A stretch of DNA of 64,000 nucleotides from Gammaproteobacteria bacterium. GTDB lineage: Bacteria; Pseudomonadota; Gammaproteobacteria; Ga0077536. The stretch's first letter is position 1; the number at the start of each line of letters is the position of its first letter. The stretch spans positions 141,622 through 205,621 of the forward strand of contig JACQWY010000002.1 of assembly GCA_016209015.1 (NCBI GenBank). Reading direction: 5' to 3'. The position numbers and the translations under genes were made by a program. This document shows positions 36,620 to 44,667 of this stretch, one piece after another. Below the pieces are notes generated by a model. It had not been told where the DNA came from. It searched no databases and saw nothing but the letters and a program-made list of their open reading frames with translations.

Positions 36620-36733
36620 TCACCACCGATAGAGGAGCGTGCCGGCGAAGATCAACACGACGACCATGCCGATGCCGAGCGCGAGCTTCACGCTCGCGCG
36701 CCGCCGTGCCGCCAGGTCCTCCGCGCCGAACAT
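36620..36733 (-). CDS. 37-aa membrane protein in the cox operon
   Basis: A small protein (MFGAEDLAARRRASVKLALG, then a TM of about 18 residues ending YRW) whose ATG overlaps the subunit I stop (TGATG). It is 7 bp before Cox11. A single-TM protein at this spot is frequent in proteobacterial cox operons (small assembly or subunit IV-like proteins). No function can be assigned from sequence. Confidence 0.75.
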   Translation of the reverse strand: MFGAEDLAARRRASVKLALGIGMVVVLIFAGTLLYRW

Positions 36734-38331
36734 CAATTCACCACCGGCTGTTCGGTCCAGGTGTGATAGGGCGGCGGCGAAGCGAGCTGCCACTCCAGAC
36801 CATGCGCGCCCTCCCAGACCTGGTCGGTCGCCTTCACGCCGCTGCGTATGCACTTGATGACGAGGTACAGGAAGATCAGCTGGCTCACCCCGAAGACGAA
36901 CCCGCCGATGCTCGAGACCTGATTCCAGCCCGCGAACTGCACGTTGTAGTCGGGGATACGCCGCGGCATCCCCGCGAGCCCGAGGAAATGCTGCGGGAAG
37001 AACAGGAGGTTCACGGAAATCATCGAGAGCCAGAAGTGCAGCTTGCCGAGCTTCTCGTCATACATGTGGCCCGTCCATTTCGGCAGCCAGAAATAGACGC
37101 CGGCGACGATCGCGAAGACCGCACCCGTCACCAGCACGTAGTGGAAGTGCGCCACCACGAAGTAGGTGTCCTGGTATTGGAAGTCGACGGGCGCGAGCCC
37201 GAGCATCACGCCCGAGAAGCCGCCGATCGAGAACAGGATGATGAATGCGACGGCGAAAAGCATCGGCGTCTCGAAGCTCAGCGAACCCCGCCACATCGTC
37301 GCCACCCAGTTGAAGACCTTCACCCCCGTCGGCACCGCGATGAGAACGGTCGCATACATGAAGAACAGCTCTCCGGCGAGCGGCATGCCGACGGTGAACA
37401 TGTGGTGCGCCCACACGACGAACGACAGGCAGGCGATCGCGAGCGTCGCGTAGATCATCGAGTGATAGCCGAAGAGCGGCTTGCGCGCGAACGTCGGGAT
37501 GATCTGCGAGACGATGCCGAACGCCGGCAGGATCATGATGTAGACCTCGGGATGCCCGAAGAACCAGAAAACGTGCTGGAACATCACGGGATCACCGCCG
37601 CCGGCCGCGTCGAAGAAGCTCGTGCCGAAGAACTTGTCGGTGAGGAGCATCGTCACCACGCCGGCGAGCACCGGCATCGCCGCGATGAGCAGGAAAGCGG
37701 TGATGATCCAGGTCCACACGAACATCGGCAGCTTCATGAACGTCATGCCGGGCGCGCGCATGTTGAACACGGTCGCGATGATGTTGATCGCGCCCATCAC
37801 GGACGAGATGCCCATCAGGTGAATGGCGAAGATGAGAAAGGGAAATGCCGCGCCGGTCTGGAGGATCAGCGGCGGATACATCGTCCAGCCGCCGGCCGGC
37901 GCGCCGCCGACCGCGAAGAAGGTCGAGAGCAGCATCGAGAACGCGAACGGCAGGATCCAGAAGCTCCAGTTGTTGAGACGCGGCAAGGCCATGTCGGGCG
38001 CGCCGATCATGAGCGGGATCATCCAGTTCGCGAAACCGACGAATGCCGGCATCACCGCGCCGAAGATCATGACGAGCGCGTGCATCGTCGTCATCTGGTT
38101 GTAGACGTTCGGATCGACGAACTGGAGCCCCGGCTCGTAGAGCTCGGCGCGGATCACCATCGCCATCGCGCCGCCCACGAAGAACATCAGCAGCGAAAAG
38201 CACAGGTAGAGCGTGCCGATGTCCTTGTGGTTCGTGGTGAACAGCCAGCGTGCTATGCCGCGCGGGTGGTGCTCGTGATGGTCGTCATGGTGTGCGTGGC
38301 CGTCCACGGGGATGCTGATGTTGCTGCTCAC
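36733..38331 (-). CDS. ctaD: Cytochrome c oxidase subunit I
   Basis: A full-length 532-aa subunit I with 12 TM helices. Seen: N-terminal TTNHKDIGTLYL, haem a ligand in TMHALVMIF, the H-Y crosslink region HPEVYIMILPAFG, HHMFTVGM, and THFHYV-like VAHFHYVLVTG. It belongs to the A-type family. Second gene of the cluster after subunit II. It differs in sequence from the partial subunit I at the left end of the window. Confidence 0.97.
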   Translation of the reverse strand: MSSNISIPVDGHAHHDDHHEHHPRGIARWLFTTNHKDIGTLYLCFSLLMFFVGGAMAMVIRAELYEPGLQFVDPNVYNQMTTMHALVMIFGAVMPAFVGFANWMIPLMIGAPDMALPRLNNWSFWILPFAFSMLLSTFFAVGGAPAGGWTMYPPLILQTGAAFPFLIFAIHLMGISSVMGAINIIATVFNMRAPGMTFMKLPMFVWTWIITAFLLIAAMPVLAGVVTMLLTDKFFGTSFFDAAGGGDPVMFQHVFWFFGHPEVYIMILPAFGIVSQIIPTFARKPLFGYHSMIYATLAIACLSFVVWAHHMFTVGMPLAGELFFMYATVLIAVPTGVKVFNWVATMWRGSLSFETPMLFAVAFIILFSIGGFSGVMLGLAPVDFQYQDTYFVVAHFHYVLVTGAVFAIVAGVYFWLPKWTGHMYDEKLGKLHFWLSMISVNLLFFPQHFLGLAGMPRRIPDYNVQFAGWNQVSSIGGFVFGVSQLIFLYLVIKCIRSGVKATDQVWEGAHGLEWQLASPPPYHTWTEQPVVN

Positions 38332-38367
38332 GGTGCGATACCTCCGGATTGAAATGCTGCTCGAGGC

Positions 38368-39504
38368 CTACTTGCGCGCGGCCTTGACCTGGGCCGGCTG
38401 CACGACGTCGCCGGTGTCGTTACCCCAGGAGTTGCGTTCGTACGTGACGACGGCGGCAATCTCCGTGTCGCCGAGCTGCTTCGCGAACGCCTGCATGGCG
38501 GTGGCTTCCTTGCCGTTCATGACGCGGTCGAGATGACCGGCGACCGGACCCTTCACGAGCGCGCTGCCCTTGAGCGGCTTGAACGCGCCGGGCACGCCTT
38601 CGCCGTTCGCCTGGTGACAGGCAGCGCAGATCGACGTGTAGACCTCCTTGCCCTTGCTCATGAGCTCGTCCTTGGTCCACTCGCGATCCGCGCCCGCGGT
38701 CTCCGCGGCCTGCGCTTCGCGCATGCCGGTGAGCCAGGAGTGGTAGTCGGTGTCGTTCATCGCGACGAGCACGATCGGCATGTAGCCGTGGCCGATGCCG
38801 CAGAGCTCGGTGCACTGGCCGCGATACGTGCCGGGCTGTTCGACGCGCGCCCAGATCTCGTTGATGAAGCCGGGAATGGCGTCCTTCTTGAAGCCGAGCG
38901 CCGGCACCCACCAGGAGTGAATGACGTCGGTCGCGGTCAGGAGGAAGCGCACCTTCTTGCCGACCGGCACGACGAGCGGTTTGTCGACGTCGAGGAGGTA
39001 GTTCTCGACGCTCGCGGGATCGATGCCGGCATTGCGCTTCGCCGCGTCCTGGCTCGAGCCCTTGAGCGAGCTCGTGTAGCGCACGCCGTCATCGGCGTAG
39101 TCGTACTGCCACTTCCATTGCTGGCCCGTGATCTTGATGGTGAGATCGGCGTTCTTCGTGTCTTCCATGTTGATCAGGGCCTTCGTGGCCGGGACCGCCA
39201 TGACGACGAGGATGATGAAAGGGATGATCGTCCACACGACTTCGAGTCGCGTGTTCTCGTGGAAGTGCGCCGCGACGGCGCCCTGCGACTTACGATGTCT
39301 GAAGATCGTCCAGAAGATTGCGCCGAAGACCACGATGCCGATGCCGACGCAGATCCACAGCGCGATCATGTGCAGCGAATAGGCCTCGCGGCTGATGCTC
39401 GTCACGCCCTGCGTCAGATTCAGGGCGTAATCCGCGGCCGCCATGCGCATCCAACCTGCGCCGAGCGCGAGCAGTGCCGCGCCCCTCATTCCGGAGCTTG
39501 TCAT
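38368..39504 (-). CDS. ctaC: Cytochrome c oxidase subunit II with fused cytochrome c
   Basis: A 378-aa subunit II: signal-like segment (1-24), two TMs (about 45-66 and 92-112), cupredoxin domain with CuA loop GQCTELCGIGHGYM, and a C-terminal cytochrome c domain with CAACH. This is a caa3-type arrangement. It heads the run of subunit I, small protein, Cox11 and subunit III. The DUF2244 gene lies immediately upstream on the same strand (30-bp gap). Confidence 0.96.
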   Translation of the reverse strand: MTSSGMRGAALLALGAGWMRMAAADYALNLTQGVTSISREAYSLHMIALWICVGIGIVVFGAIFWTIFRHRKSQGAVAAHFHENTRLEVVWTIIPFIILVVMAVPATKALINMEDTKNADLTIKITGQQWKWQYDYADDGVRYTSSLKGSSQDAAKRNAGIDPASVENYLLDVDKPLVVPVGKKVRFLLTATDVIHSWWVPALGFKKDAIPGFINEIWARVEQPGTYRGQCTELCGIGHGYMPIVLVAMNDTDYHSWLTGMREAQAAETAGADREWTKDELMSKGKEVYTSICAACHQANGEGVPGAFKPLKGSALVKGPVAGHLDRVMNGKEATAMQAFAKQLGDTEIAAVVTYERNSWGNDTGDVVQPAQVKAARK

Positions 39505-39534
39505 ACCAACCCCCCACGTTAATGAACGACACCG

Positions 39535-40038
39535 TCAGGCACCCGCCTCTCTGACGCCGCGGGCGGTGCCGAGCAGCAGCGAGAGGCGGTGGGCCAGGTC
39601 GCGGCGTTCGCTCTCGTCGAGGAACTCGCCGAGCTCGATTTCGCGACCTTCAGATCGGAGCAGCAGCCGACTCAGTCGGCGGCTGCGCGCGGGCGGCTCC
39701 AGAATGATCTGGGTCCAGCCGCGCTGGAACTCGAAACGGCTCTCGGGGTGGTGGTGGCCCTTCTCGACGGCGACCGATTCGTCTTCGATCGAGACGACCT
39801 CGCGCTGCTGGCTGCGGCGATAGCCGACCCGGAGTCCGAGACCGACACCGGCGATGACGCAGAGCGATACGGGCAGGACGTACCAGCAGCCGAGCAGGCC
39901 GCAGGTGATCGCTACCGCGAGCGAAGGCGCATTGAAGACGATGAAGACGACGACGGTACCCTGCCAAGACAGGGTCGCGTTGGGCTGGAGCACGAGACAG
40001 CCGTGACGGCTGCCCGGATCACCGACGGTCGAAACCAT
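39535..40038 (-). CDS. DUF2244 domain protein
   Basis: A 167-aa protein with two adjacent TM helices near the N terminus (about 28-47 and 50-70) and a cytoplasmic C-terminal half containing FEFQRGWTQIILEP. This is the DUF2244 pattern commonly found directly upstream of cox subunit II in proteobacteria. Function unknown; probably first gene of the cox operon. The Met at 40038 was chosen over 40074 because the upstream residues lack sense. Confidence 0.82.
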   Translation of the reverse strand: MVSTVGDPGSRHGCLVLQPNATLSWQGTVVVFIVFNAPSLAVAITCGLLGCWYVLPVSLCVIAGVGLGLRVGYRRSQQREVVSIEDESVAVEKGHHHPESRFEFQRGWTQIILEPPARSRRLSRLLLRSEGREIELGEFLDESERRDLAHRLSLLLGTARGVREAGA

Positions 40039-40366
40039 AGCACCCCTCCGAGCGACGCAATACGCACCGTGCATTCCCTGCTACTGTTGCCCTCGGTCCT
40101 GAGGGCCCGTCCTAGATCGGGTACGACTTCTCCTGGGCTGGCGCTTCGCCGCTGGGCTCCATGCGAGTTGGGCGCTCTCACGGATCGGCGAAGGTCAGTT
40201 ACATTCTTGCCCGCGTTTCGCGGAACTGTCAATGCGAATGCAGGGCGCTGCTTTGCAACATCGCGACCGCGATCGTGCGACGCCGATTCATGTCGGAGTG
40301 CTGCGCGAGTGCGGGTCGGCGCATCGCGCTCTGTTATGCTCGCGGCGACAGCACCGGGAGTCCGTC
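40039..40366. other. Divergent intergenic region before the cox operon
   Basis: 328 bp without a supported gene. It must contain the promoter of the DUF2244/cox operon (reverse) and of the small zinc-ribbon gene (forward). No strong -35/-10 pair or operator was recognised. Confidence 0.4.
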
Positions 40367-40579
40367 ATGTCCGCGTCGCGGTGTACGTGTTGTGGTTACG
40401 AGTGCGAGGTGATCACCGCAGACTTCACGCGCCACGACGCACGCGTGCGCATCTGCCCCGCGTGTCGCCGCTACTACGACATCGCGAGCCGCATGCTGCC
40501 CTTCGAATCTCCGGAGACGATCCTCGCTGCGGCGAAAGTGTTCCGCACGGCGCTGCGCCTCGACGACGCCGAAGGCTGA
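40367..40579 (+). CDS. Small protein with two CxxC motifs (zinc-ribbon-like)
   Basis: A 70-aa protein with CTCC and CPAC pairs separated by about 25 residues, of the type that binds a zinc ion, followed by a helical tail (SPETILAAAKVFRTALRL). I do not recognise the family. The frame continues upstream without sense; the Met at 40367 is the first with a plausible context (GGGAG about 9 nt before it). Convergent with the DedA-like gene. Confidence 0.55.
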   Translation: MSASRCTCCGYECEVITADFTRHDARVRICPACRRYYDIASRMLPFESPETILAAAKVFRTALRLDDAEG

Positions 40580-40587
40580 GTCGCCGC

Positions 40588-41211
40588 TCAGTCGCGCGGC
40601 GCGTCGTCGCGCCGTTTCGCGAGCCAGTGCAGCTCGTGACGCTTGCCGAGCAGCTCCCGCCAGTCGATTTTCACGAACGCATAGAGCAGGAACAGGAAGA
40701 CGAGCTGCGTGACGACGAAGTAGCCGCTGAACCAGGTGCCCGCGCCATCGCTCTCGGGCCCGAGATAGCGCGCGGCGGTGCGCGCGGCCGTCGCCCACGC
40801 GGTGTAGCTGACGAGCCGGCCGAGAAAGAACGGCACCGCGATGACCGGCAGCGGCAGCGCCGTCAGCCCGTAGGCGATGAAGAGATAGTTCGAGGGAAAC
40901 GGCGTGAACGCATAGAGCAGCACCGCGCCCACCGTGAACTTCGGGCGCGCCTCGATCGCCTCGCGCACGACGTCGAGGTTCTCGCGCGTCCGCGCGCCGA
41001 TGAGCCGGTTGCGTACGAGCGTCTTCGCGAACACGGCGAGCGTGAGCCGGCCGAGCGTCGCGGCGACCGCGGCGACGACGGCGATGAGCAGCGGCTCGAG
41101 GTGCGGACGGTTGAAGCCGAGCCACGACATCGCCATCCAGGTCGGCGGCGCGAACGCGGGCACGATGTTCAGTGCGTAGACGCCGACGAAGAGGATGAGC
41201 AGGGTCTTCAT
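40588..41211 (-). CDS. VTT/DedA-like integral membrane protein
   Basis: A 207-aa membrane protein with about five TM helices. The loop AFTPFPSNYLFIAYGLTALP and the preceding amphipathic stretch resemble the SNARE-associated/VTT (DedA, YqaA) superfamily. Its start codon overlaps the end region of a degenerate HupE-like gene. Function unknown; lipid-related transport is inferred from the superfamily. Confidence 0.7.
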   Translation of the reverse strand: MKTLLILFVGVYALNIVPAFAPPTWMAMSWLGFNRPHLEPLLIAVVAAVAATLGRLTLAVFAKTLVRNRLIGARTRENLDVVREAIEARPKFTVGAVLLYAFTPFPSNYLFIAYGLTALPLPVIAVPFFLGRLVSYTAWATAARTAARYLGPESDGAGTWFSGYFVVTQLVFLFLLYAFVKIDWRELLGKRHELHWLAKRRDDAPRD

Positions 41212-41215
41212 GCGA

Positions 41216-41785
41216 TCAGGCGAAGCGGAGCTTCCAGGTCGTGGCGAGCACGAGCAGGCCGATCGCGGCGATCCAACTGCCGGCGGTCCGCACCGCGATG
41301 TCTATCCACGGCCGCCGCATAGGCCCAGGCCGAGCTCGCGACGGCCGCGACGACCACGCCGGTGAGCGCTACGAGCACATTCGCGCCCGGCGGAATTGCG
41401 CCCGCGTTCGCGAGCCCGTGACTCGCGCCGAACAGCGCCGCGATTATGAACACGACGGCACGCGGTCCGGGTGCCGCGAGCGCGATGGCGAGGCCGAGCA
41501 CGCAGAGCGACGCGAGATTCGCGAGCGCGACGACGCGCTCCGGTACCGGCCAGGATGCGCTCGCGATCGCTGCAACCGCATAGGCGGACCAGAATACCGG
41601 CAGCGCGCGTTGCAGACGTCCGCCGCGCTGCGCGCAGGGTACGCCACAGGCGGGGAATGCGAACACGTCGTCGAGGGAAGTGAGCGGATGGAGAAGTCAC
41701 CGCGACCGATCGCCGCTGCATGGGCGCAGACCGCCGCGAGACCGGCACGCAGAGCGCGAGCACCGCGCCCCGCGCACGGTCCGAG
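41216..41785 (-). pseudogene. Degenerate second HupE/UreJ-like gene
   Basis: Between hupE and the DedA-like gene, three frames together spell a HupE-like protein: a signal-like VRGAVLALCVPVS, then AAVCAHAAAIGRGDF, then HPLTSLDDVFAFP and a long membrane-protein stretch (VFIIAALFGASHGLANAGAI). The C terminus lies again in another frame (SWIAAIGLLVLATTWKLRFA). The order matches the HupE fold (HP...D near the N terminus, HG..A later). At least three frame changes are needed, so it is a pseudogene or a region of poor sequence. Confidence 0.6.
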
Positions 41786-41791
41786 CGGTGC

Positions 41792-42400
41792 TCAGGCTCC
41801 GGCGAAATGGGCAACCCGGAAATAACAACCGCCGGAAGCGGTCATCGTGCCGGCGACGCGCAACGCGCGCGCGCCGAGCCGCGAGCGGTGGGCGAGTCCG
41901 CACAGGATGCCGCACACGTGCAGCGTTCCGGTCGCGACGACGAAGCCCGCCGAATACGCGACGGCATCCGAGCCGGGCGGCAGCTCCGCGCCGTGCGCGC
42001 GGCCGTGGAAGATCGCGAACACGCCCACGAGCGTCAGCGCCGCCCACAACGGCGGCCGCGCGGCGAACGCGACCATCGCGCCGAGCGTGACGCCGGAGAG
42101 CGCGATGCCGATCTCGATGCCGGGCAGCGGCACGCCGGCCGCGCCGAGCGCGCCACCGAGCGCCATCACGAGCGGGAAGCACACGGGCAGCGCCCACATC
42201 GCCGGTGCACCGAGCTGCGCGCCCCACAGGCCCACGGCGACCATCGCGACGACGTGATCGAGCCCCGAAACCGGATGCAGCAGGCCGGCGTGGAAGCCGC
42301 CGTGCAGATCGCCCTGGCCGACGTGGACGAACGCTGCGAGCGGCAGCACGGTGAGCAGGAACGACGCGCAGCGCCCGGCGAACGACGAATGGGGGGTCAT
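41792..42400 (-). CDS. hupE: HupE/UreJ family metal transporter
   Basis: A 202-aa membrane protein with a signal-like N terminus and about six TM helices. Seen: the family signature HPVSGLDHVVAMVAVGLWG and later FAIFHGRAHGAELP, which provide the His and Asp residues proposed to bind Ni2+ (or Co2+). No hydrogenase or urease genes lie nearby, so the metal user is elsewhere. A degraded related gene follows immediately. Confidence 0.9.
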   Translation of the reverse strand: MTPHSSFAGRCASFLLTVLPLAAFVHVGQGDLHGGFHAGLLHPVSGLDHVVAMVAVGLWGAQLGAPAMWALPVCFPLVMALGGALGAAGVPLPGIEIGIALSGVTLGAMVAFAARPPLWAALTLVGVFAIFHGRAHGAELPPGSDAVAYSAGFVVATGTLHVCGILCGLAHRSRLGARALRVAGTMTASGGCYFRVAHFAGA

Positions 42401-42604
42401 GGCCTCTCCTCTGCGTGAATCGGCTCCGAGGCGTCCTATTTGAATGCGCGCCCCAGGGTATTGCAAGGTTGTGAGGCCCCGCACCAGTCGTCACAATACC
42501 GGACGGTGCGCTCCCCGTCCGCTCCCTCGCGGCCGCCGCGCCGCGCCGCGCACTGCCGGCGCAACACCCGACGACCGCCCCCCCAGCAACAAGGAGAACG
42601 TATC

Positions 42605-43453
42605 GTGGATTTCGGCGTACTGATGTTCCCGACGGATCAGGCGATCCAGCCCATCGAGCTCGCGAAGGCCGTGGAAGACCGCGGCTTCGAATCGCTCTGG
42701 TTTCCCGAGCACAGCCACATTCCGGTGAGCCGCGAGACGCCCTGGGGCGGCTTCAAGGGCATGCCGCCGCTGCCCGAGGAGTACAAGCGCACGCACGATC
42801 AGTTCGTCGCGCTCGCGGCCTGTGCGGCCGTCACAACGAAGCTCATGCTCGGCACCGGCATCACGCTCGTCGCGCAGCGCGATCCGCTCTGGACCGCGAA
42901 AGAAGTCGCGAGTCTCGACATGATCTCCGGCGGCCGCTTTCTCTTCGGCATCGGCTACGGCTGGAACCGTGAGGAGATGCGCAATCACAAGCTCGCCTTC
43001 AAGGATCGCCGCGCGGTGCTGCGTGAGAACATTCTGCTCATGAAGGAGCTGTGGACGAAGGACGAGGCGGGCTTCGAAGGCACGCACGTCAAGGTCGAGA
43101 AGAGCTGGGCGTGGCCGAAGCCCGTGACGAAGCCGCATCCGCCGATCATCCTCGGCGGCGCAGCGGGTCCGAAGACCTATCCCGATCTCATCGAGTTCTG
43201 CGACGGCTGGATGCCGATCGGCGGCCTGCACGACGTCGAAGGCGGCCTGAAGGGCATGCGCGAGGCATTCCGGTCCGCGGGCCGCGACCTCTCCACGCTC
43301 GACCTCGGCGTCTTCTTCCCGATGGGCTTCGACGCGACGCAGGTCCCCGCGCTCGCCGATCTCGGCGTGAAGCGCGTCGTGCTGCCCCTGCCGCCCAAGC
43401 CCGCCGCCGAAGTGCTGCCGATCCTCGACGGCTACGCGAAGCTCATCGGCTGA
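42605..43453 (+). CDS. LLM class F420-dependent oxidoreductase-type protein
   Basis: A 282-aa luciferase-like (TIM-barrel) flavin or F420 enzyme of the type annotated TIGR03619: N-terminal VDFGVLMFPTDQAIQPIELA, FPEHSHIPVS, LGTGITLVAQRDP and GGRFLFGIGYGWNREEM. Whether it uses F420 or FMN cannot be told from sequence, and no F420 genes are in the window. The start is GTG at 42605 with AAGGAGAA 7 nt upstream. Confidence 0.87.
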   Translation: MDFGVLMFPTDQAIQPIELAKAVEDRGFESLWFPEHSHIPVSRETPWGGFKGMPPLPEEYKRTHDQFVALAACAAVTTKLMLGTGITLVAQRDPLWTAKEVASLDMISGGRFLFGIGYGWNREEMRNHKLAFKDRRAVLRENILLMKELWTKDEAGFEGTHVKVEKSWAWPKPVTKPHPPIILGGAAGPKTYPDLIEFCDGWMPIGGLHDVEGGLKGMREAFRSAGRDLSTLDLGVFFPMGFDATQVPALADLGVKRVVLPLPPKPAAEVLPILDGYAKLIG

Positions 43454-43464
43454 GCCCCGCACGC

Positions 43465-43490
43465 GCACGGCGGCCGCGAGGCCGCCGTGC
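43465..43490 (+). terminator. GC hairpin after the LLM gene
   Basis: A perfect 11-bp stem (GCACGGCGGCC, loop GCGA, GGCCGCCGTGC) 12 bp after the stop codon; followed by CGTTGCC without a T-run. Confidence 0.6.
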
Positions 43491-43510
43491 CGTTGCCACT
43501 CCGCCTCCCG

Positions 43511-43524
43511 TTGATCGCGGTCAA
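43511..43524 (+). promoter_or_regulatory. ANR/DNR-type binding site
   Basis: TTGATCGCGGTCAA matches the FNR/ANR/DNR box TTGAT-N4-(A/G)TCAA at every defined position. It lies 127 bp upstream of a three-gene set that includes a Crp/Fnr-family regulator, so autoregulation or control by a homologue is likely. A possible -10, GATACA, is at 43576-43581. Confidence 0.7.
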
Positions 43525-43650
43525 CGCCCGCACCACGCGCCGGGCGCAGTGTGGCCTCCGCGCTTGCGGATCTTTTGATACAGACCGGTTTCGTCCTCGG
43601 CGCTACCTTGAGTCCCGCCACGATGTCGTGGCGAAGACGAGGATCGAGAC

Positions 43651-43947
43651 ATGCCAGCGCTGCGCTTTTTCATCGACACTCATGACACCGCGAACGGCAC
43701 GCTGCCCGCGGGCCTGACGCCATCCCAGCTCGCGGAATTCTATGCCGCCTATCGCGCGGCCTGCGCGGAGGAAGGCGTGGTGCCGCTGCGCCTGCTTCTC
43801 GCCGGGCAGGCGGGCCGCGCTTACTGCTACACCATGGCACCGGACGCGGAGGCCGTACGCCGCGCGCATGCGCGCATCGGCCTGCCGTTCGACGACATCG
43901 CGGAAGTGAGCACGCTGACGCCCGCGGACACGTTCCTCGCGGCGTGA
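43651..43947 (+). CDS. DUF4242 family small protein
   Basis: A 98-aa ferredoxin-like-fold protein matching DUF4242 (the SCO4226 nickel-binding type): YCYTMAPDAEAVRRAHARIG and the C-terminal IAEVSTLTP are diagnostic. Known members bind Ni2+, but the N-terminal His/Glu ligands should be checked. Its stop overlaps the next start (TGATG), so it is translationally coupled to the Crp/Fnr gene. Confidence 0.8.
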   Translation: MPALRFFIDTHDTANGTLPAGLTPSQLAEFYAAYRAACAEEGVVPLRLLLAGQAGRAYCYTMAPDAEAVRRAHARIGLPFDDIAEVSTLTPADTFLAA

Positions 43948-44627
43948 TGGCAGGGATCGTGAGCCTGCTCGACGAGTTGTTGCGCGTCCCGGCGTTCCAG
44001 ACCCTGAGCCCGGAAGGACGCGTGCTGCTCGGCCGCGGCCTCGAGCGCGCGGACTGCGCGCGCTCGGCGCTCGTGCTGCACAAGGGTCAGCCGGTGTCGG
44101 GTGCCTATCTCGTGCTGTCCGGACGATTGCGCGTCTTCGCGCTGACGCCGGGCGGCATCGAGGCGACGCTCTACTTCATCGATTCCGGCGAGACCTGCGT
44201 GCTCGCGTTGAACTGCCTGTTCAACGATCTGCTGTATCCGGCCTGGGTGCAATCCGAGACCGATACCGTCGTCGCGGTGATCCCGGGGCCGGTGTACCGG
44301 CGGCTCTTCGAGCGCGAGGCGGGCGTGCAGGACCTCACGGTGCGCACGCTTTCCACGCTCGTCTTCCGGTTGATGTCCGAGCTCGAGCTCGTGCATTCGA
44401 GTCATCATCGCCAGCGGCTCGCGAATTTCCTGCTCGTCCATGCGGCCTCCGACGGCACGCTCGCCACCACGCAGCAACGCCTCGCCCACCATCTCGGCAC
44501 GACACGCGAAGTGATCGCGCGCCTCATGCGCGAGTTCGTGTCCGAGGGCTGCGTGGAGACGCGGCGCGGCGTCGTCGCGATCCGCGATCTGTTCGGCCTG
44601 CGGCGCATCGCGACCGGCGATCGCTGA
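43947..44627 (+). CDS. Crp/Fnr family transcriptional regulator
   Basis: A 226-aa regulator with an N-terminal cyclic-nucleotide-binding fold (VSGAYLVLSGRLRVFALTPG) and a C-terminal winged helix whose recognition helix is in TTQQRLAHHLGTTREVIARL. The N-terminal four-Cys cluster of FNR is absent, so it is not an iron-sulfur oxygen sensor. A DNR-like (haem/NO) or other effector is possible. A matching box lies upstream of the operon at 43511. An alternative GTG start at 43944 is also possible. Confidence 0.9.
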   Translation: MAGIVSLLDELLRVPAFQTLSPEGRVLLGRGLERADCARSALVLHKGQPVSGAYLVLSGRLRVFALTPGGIEATLYFIDSGETCVLALNCLFNDLLYPAWVQSETDTVVAVIPGPVYRRLFEREAGVQDLTVRTLSTLVFRLMSELELVHSSHHRQRLANFLLVHAASDGTLATTQQRLAHHLGTTREVIARLMREFVSEGCVETRRGVVAIRDLFGLRRIATGDR

Positions 44628-44667
44628 GCGGCCCGCGCGCCGTGGCGCGCATTCCGAGGGCAATCCC

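Noticed and set aside
41302-41814. 170-codon reverse frame as an intact gene after hupE
   Set aside because: Arg-rich in most of its length; the membrane-protein sense lies in other frames, pointing to a degraded HupE-like gene.
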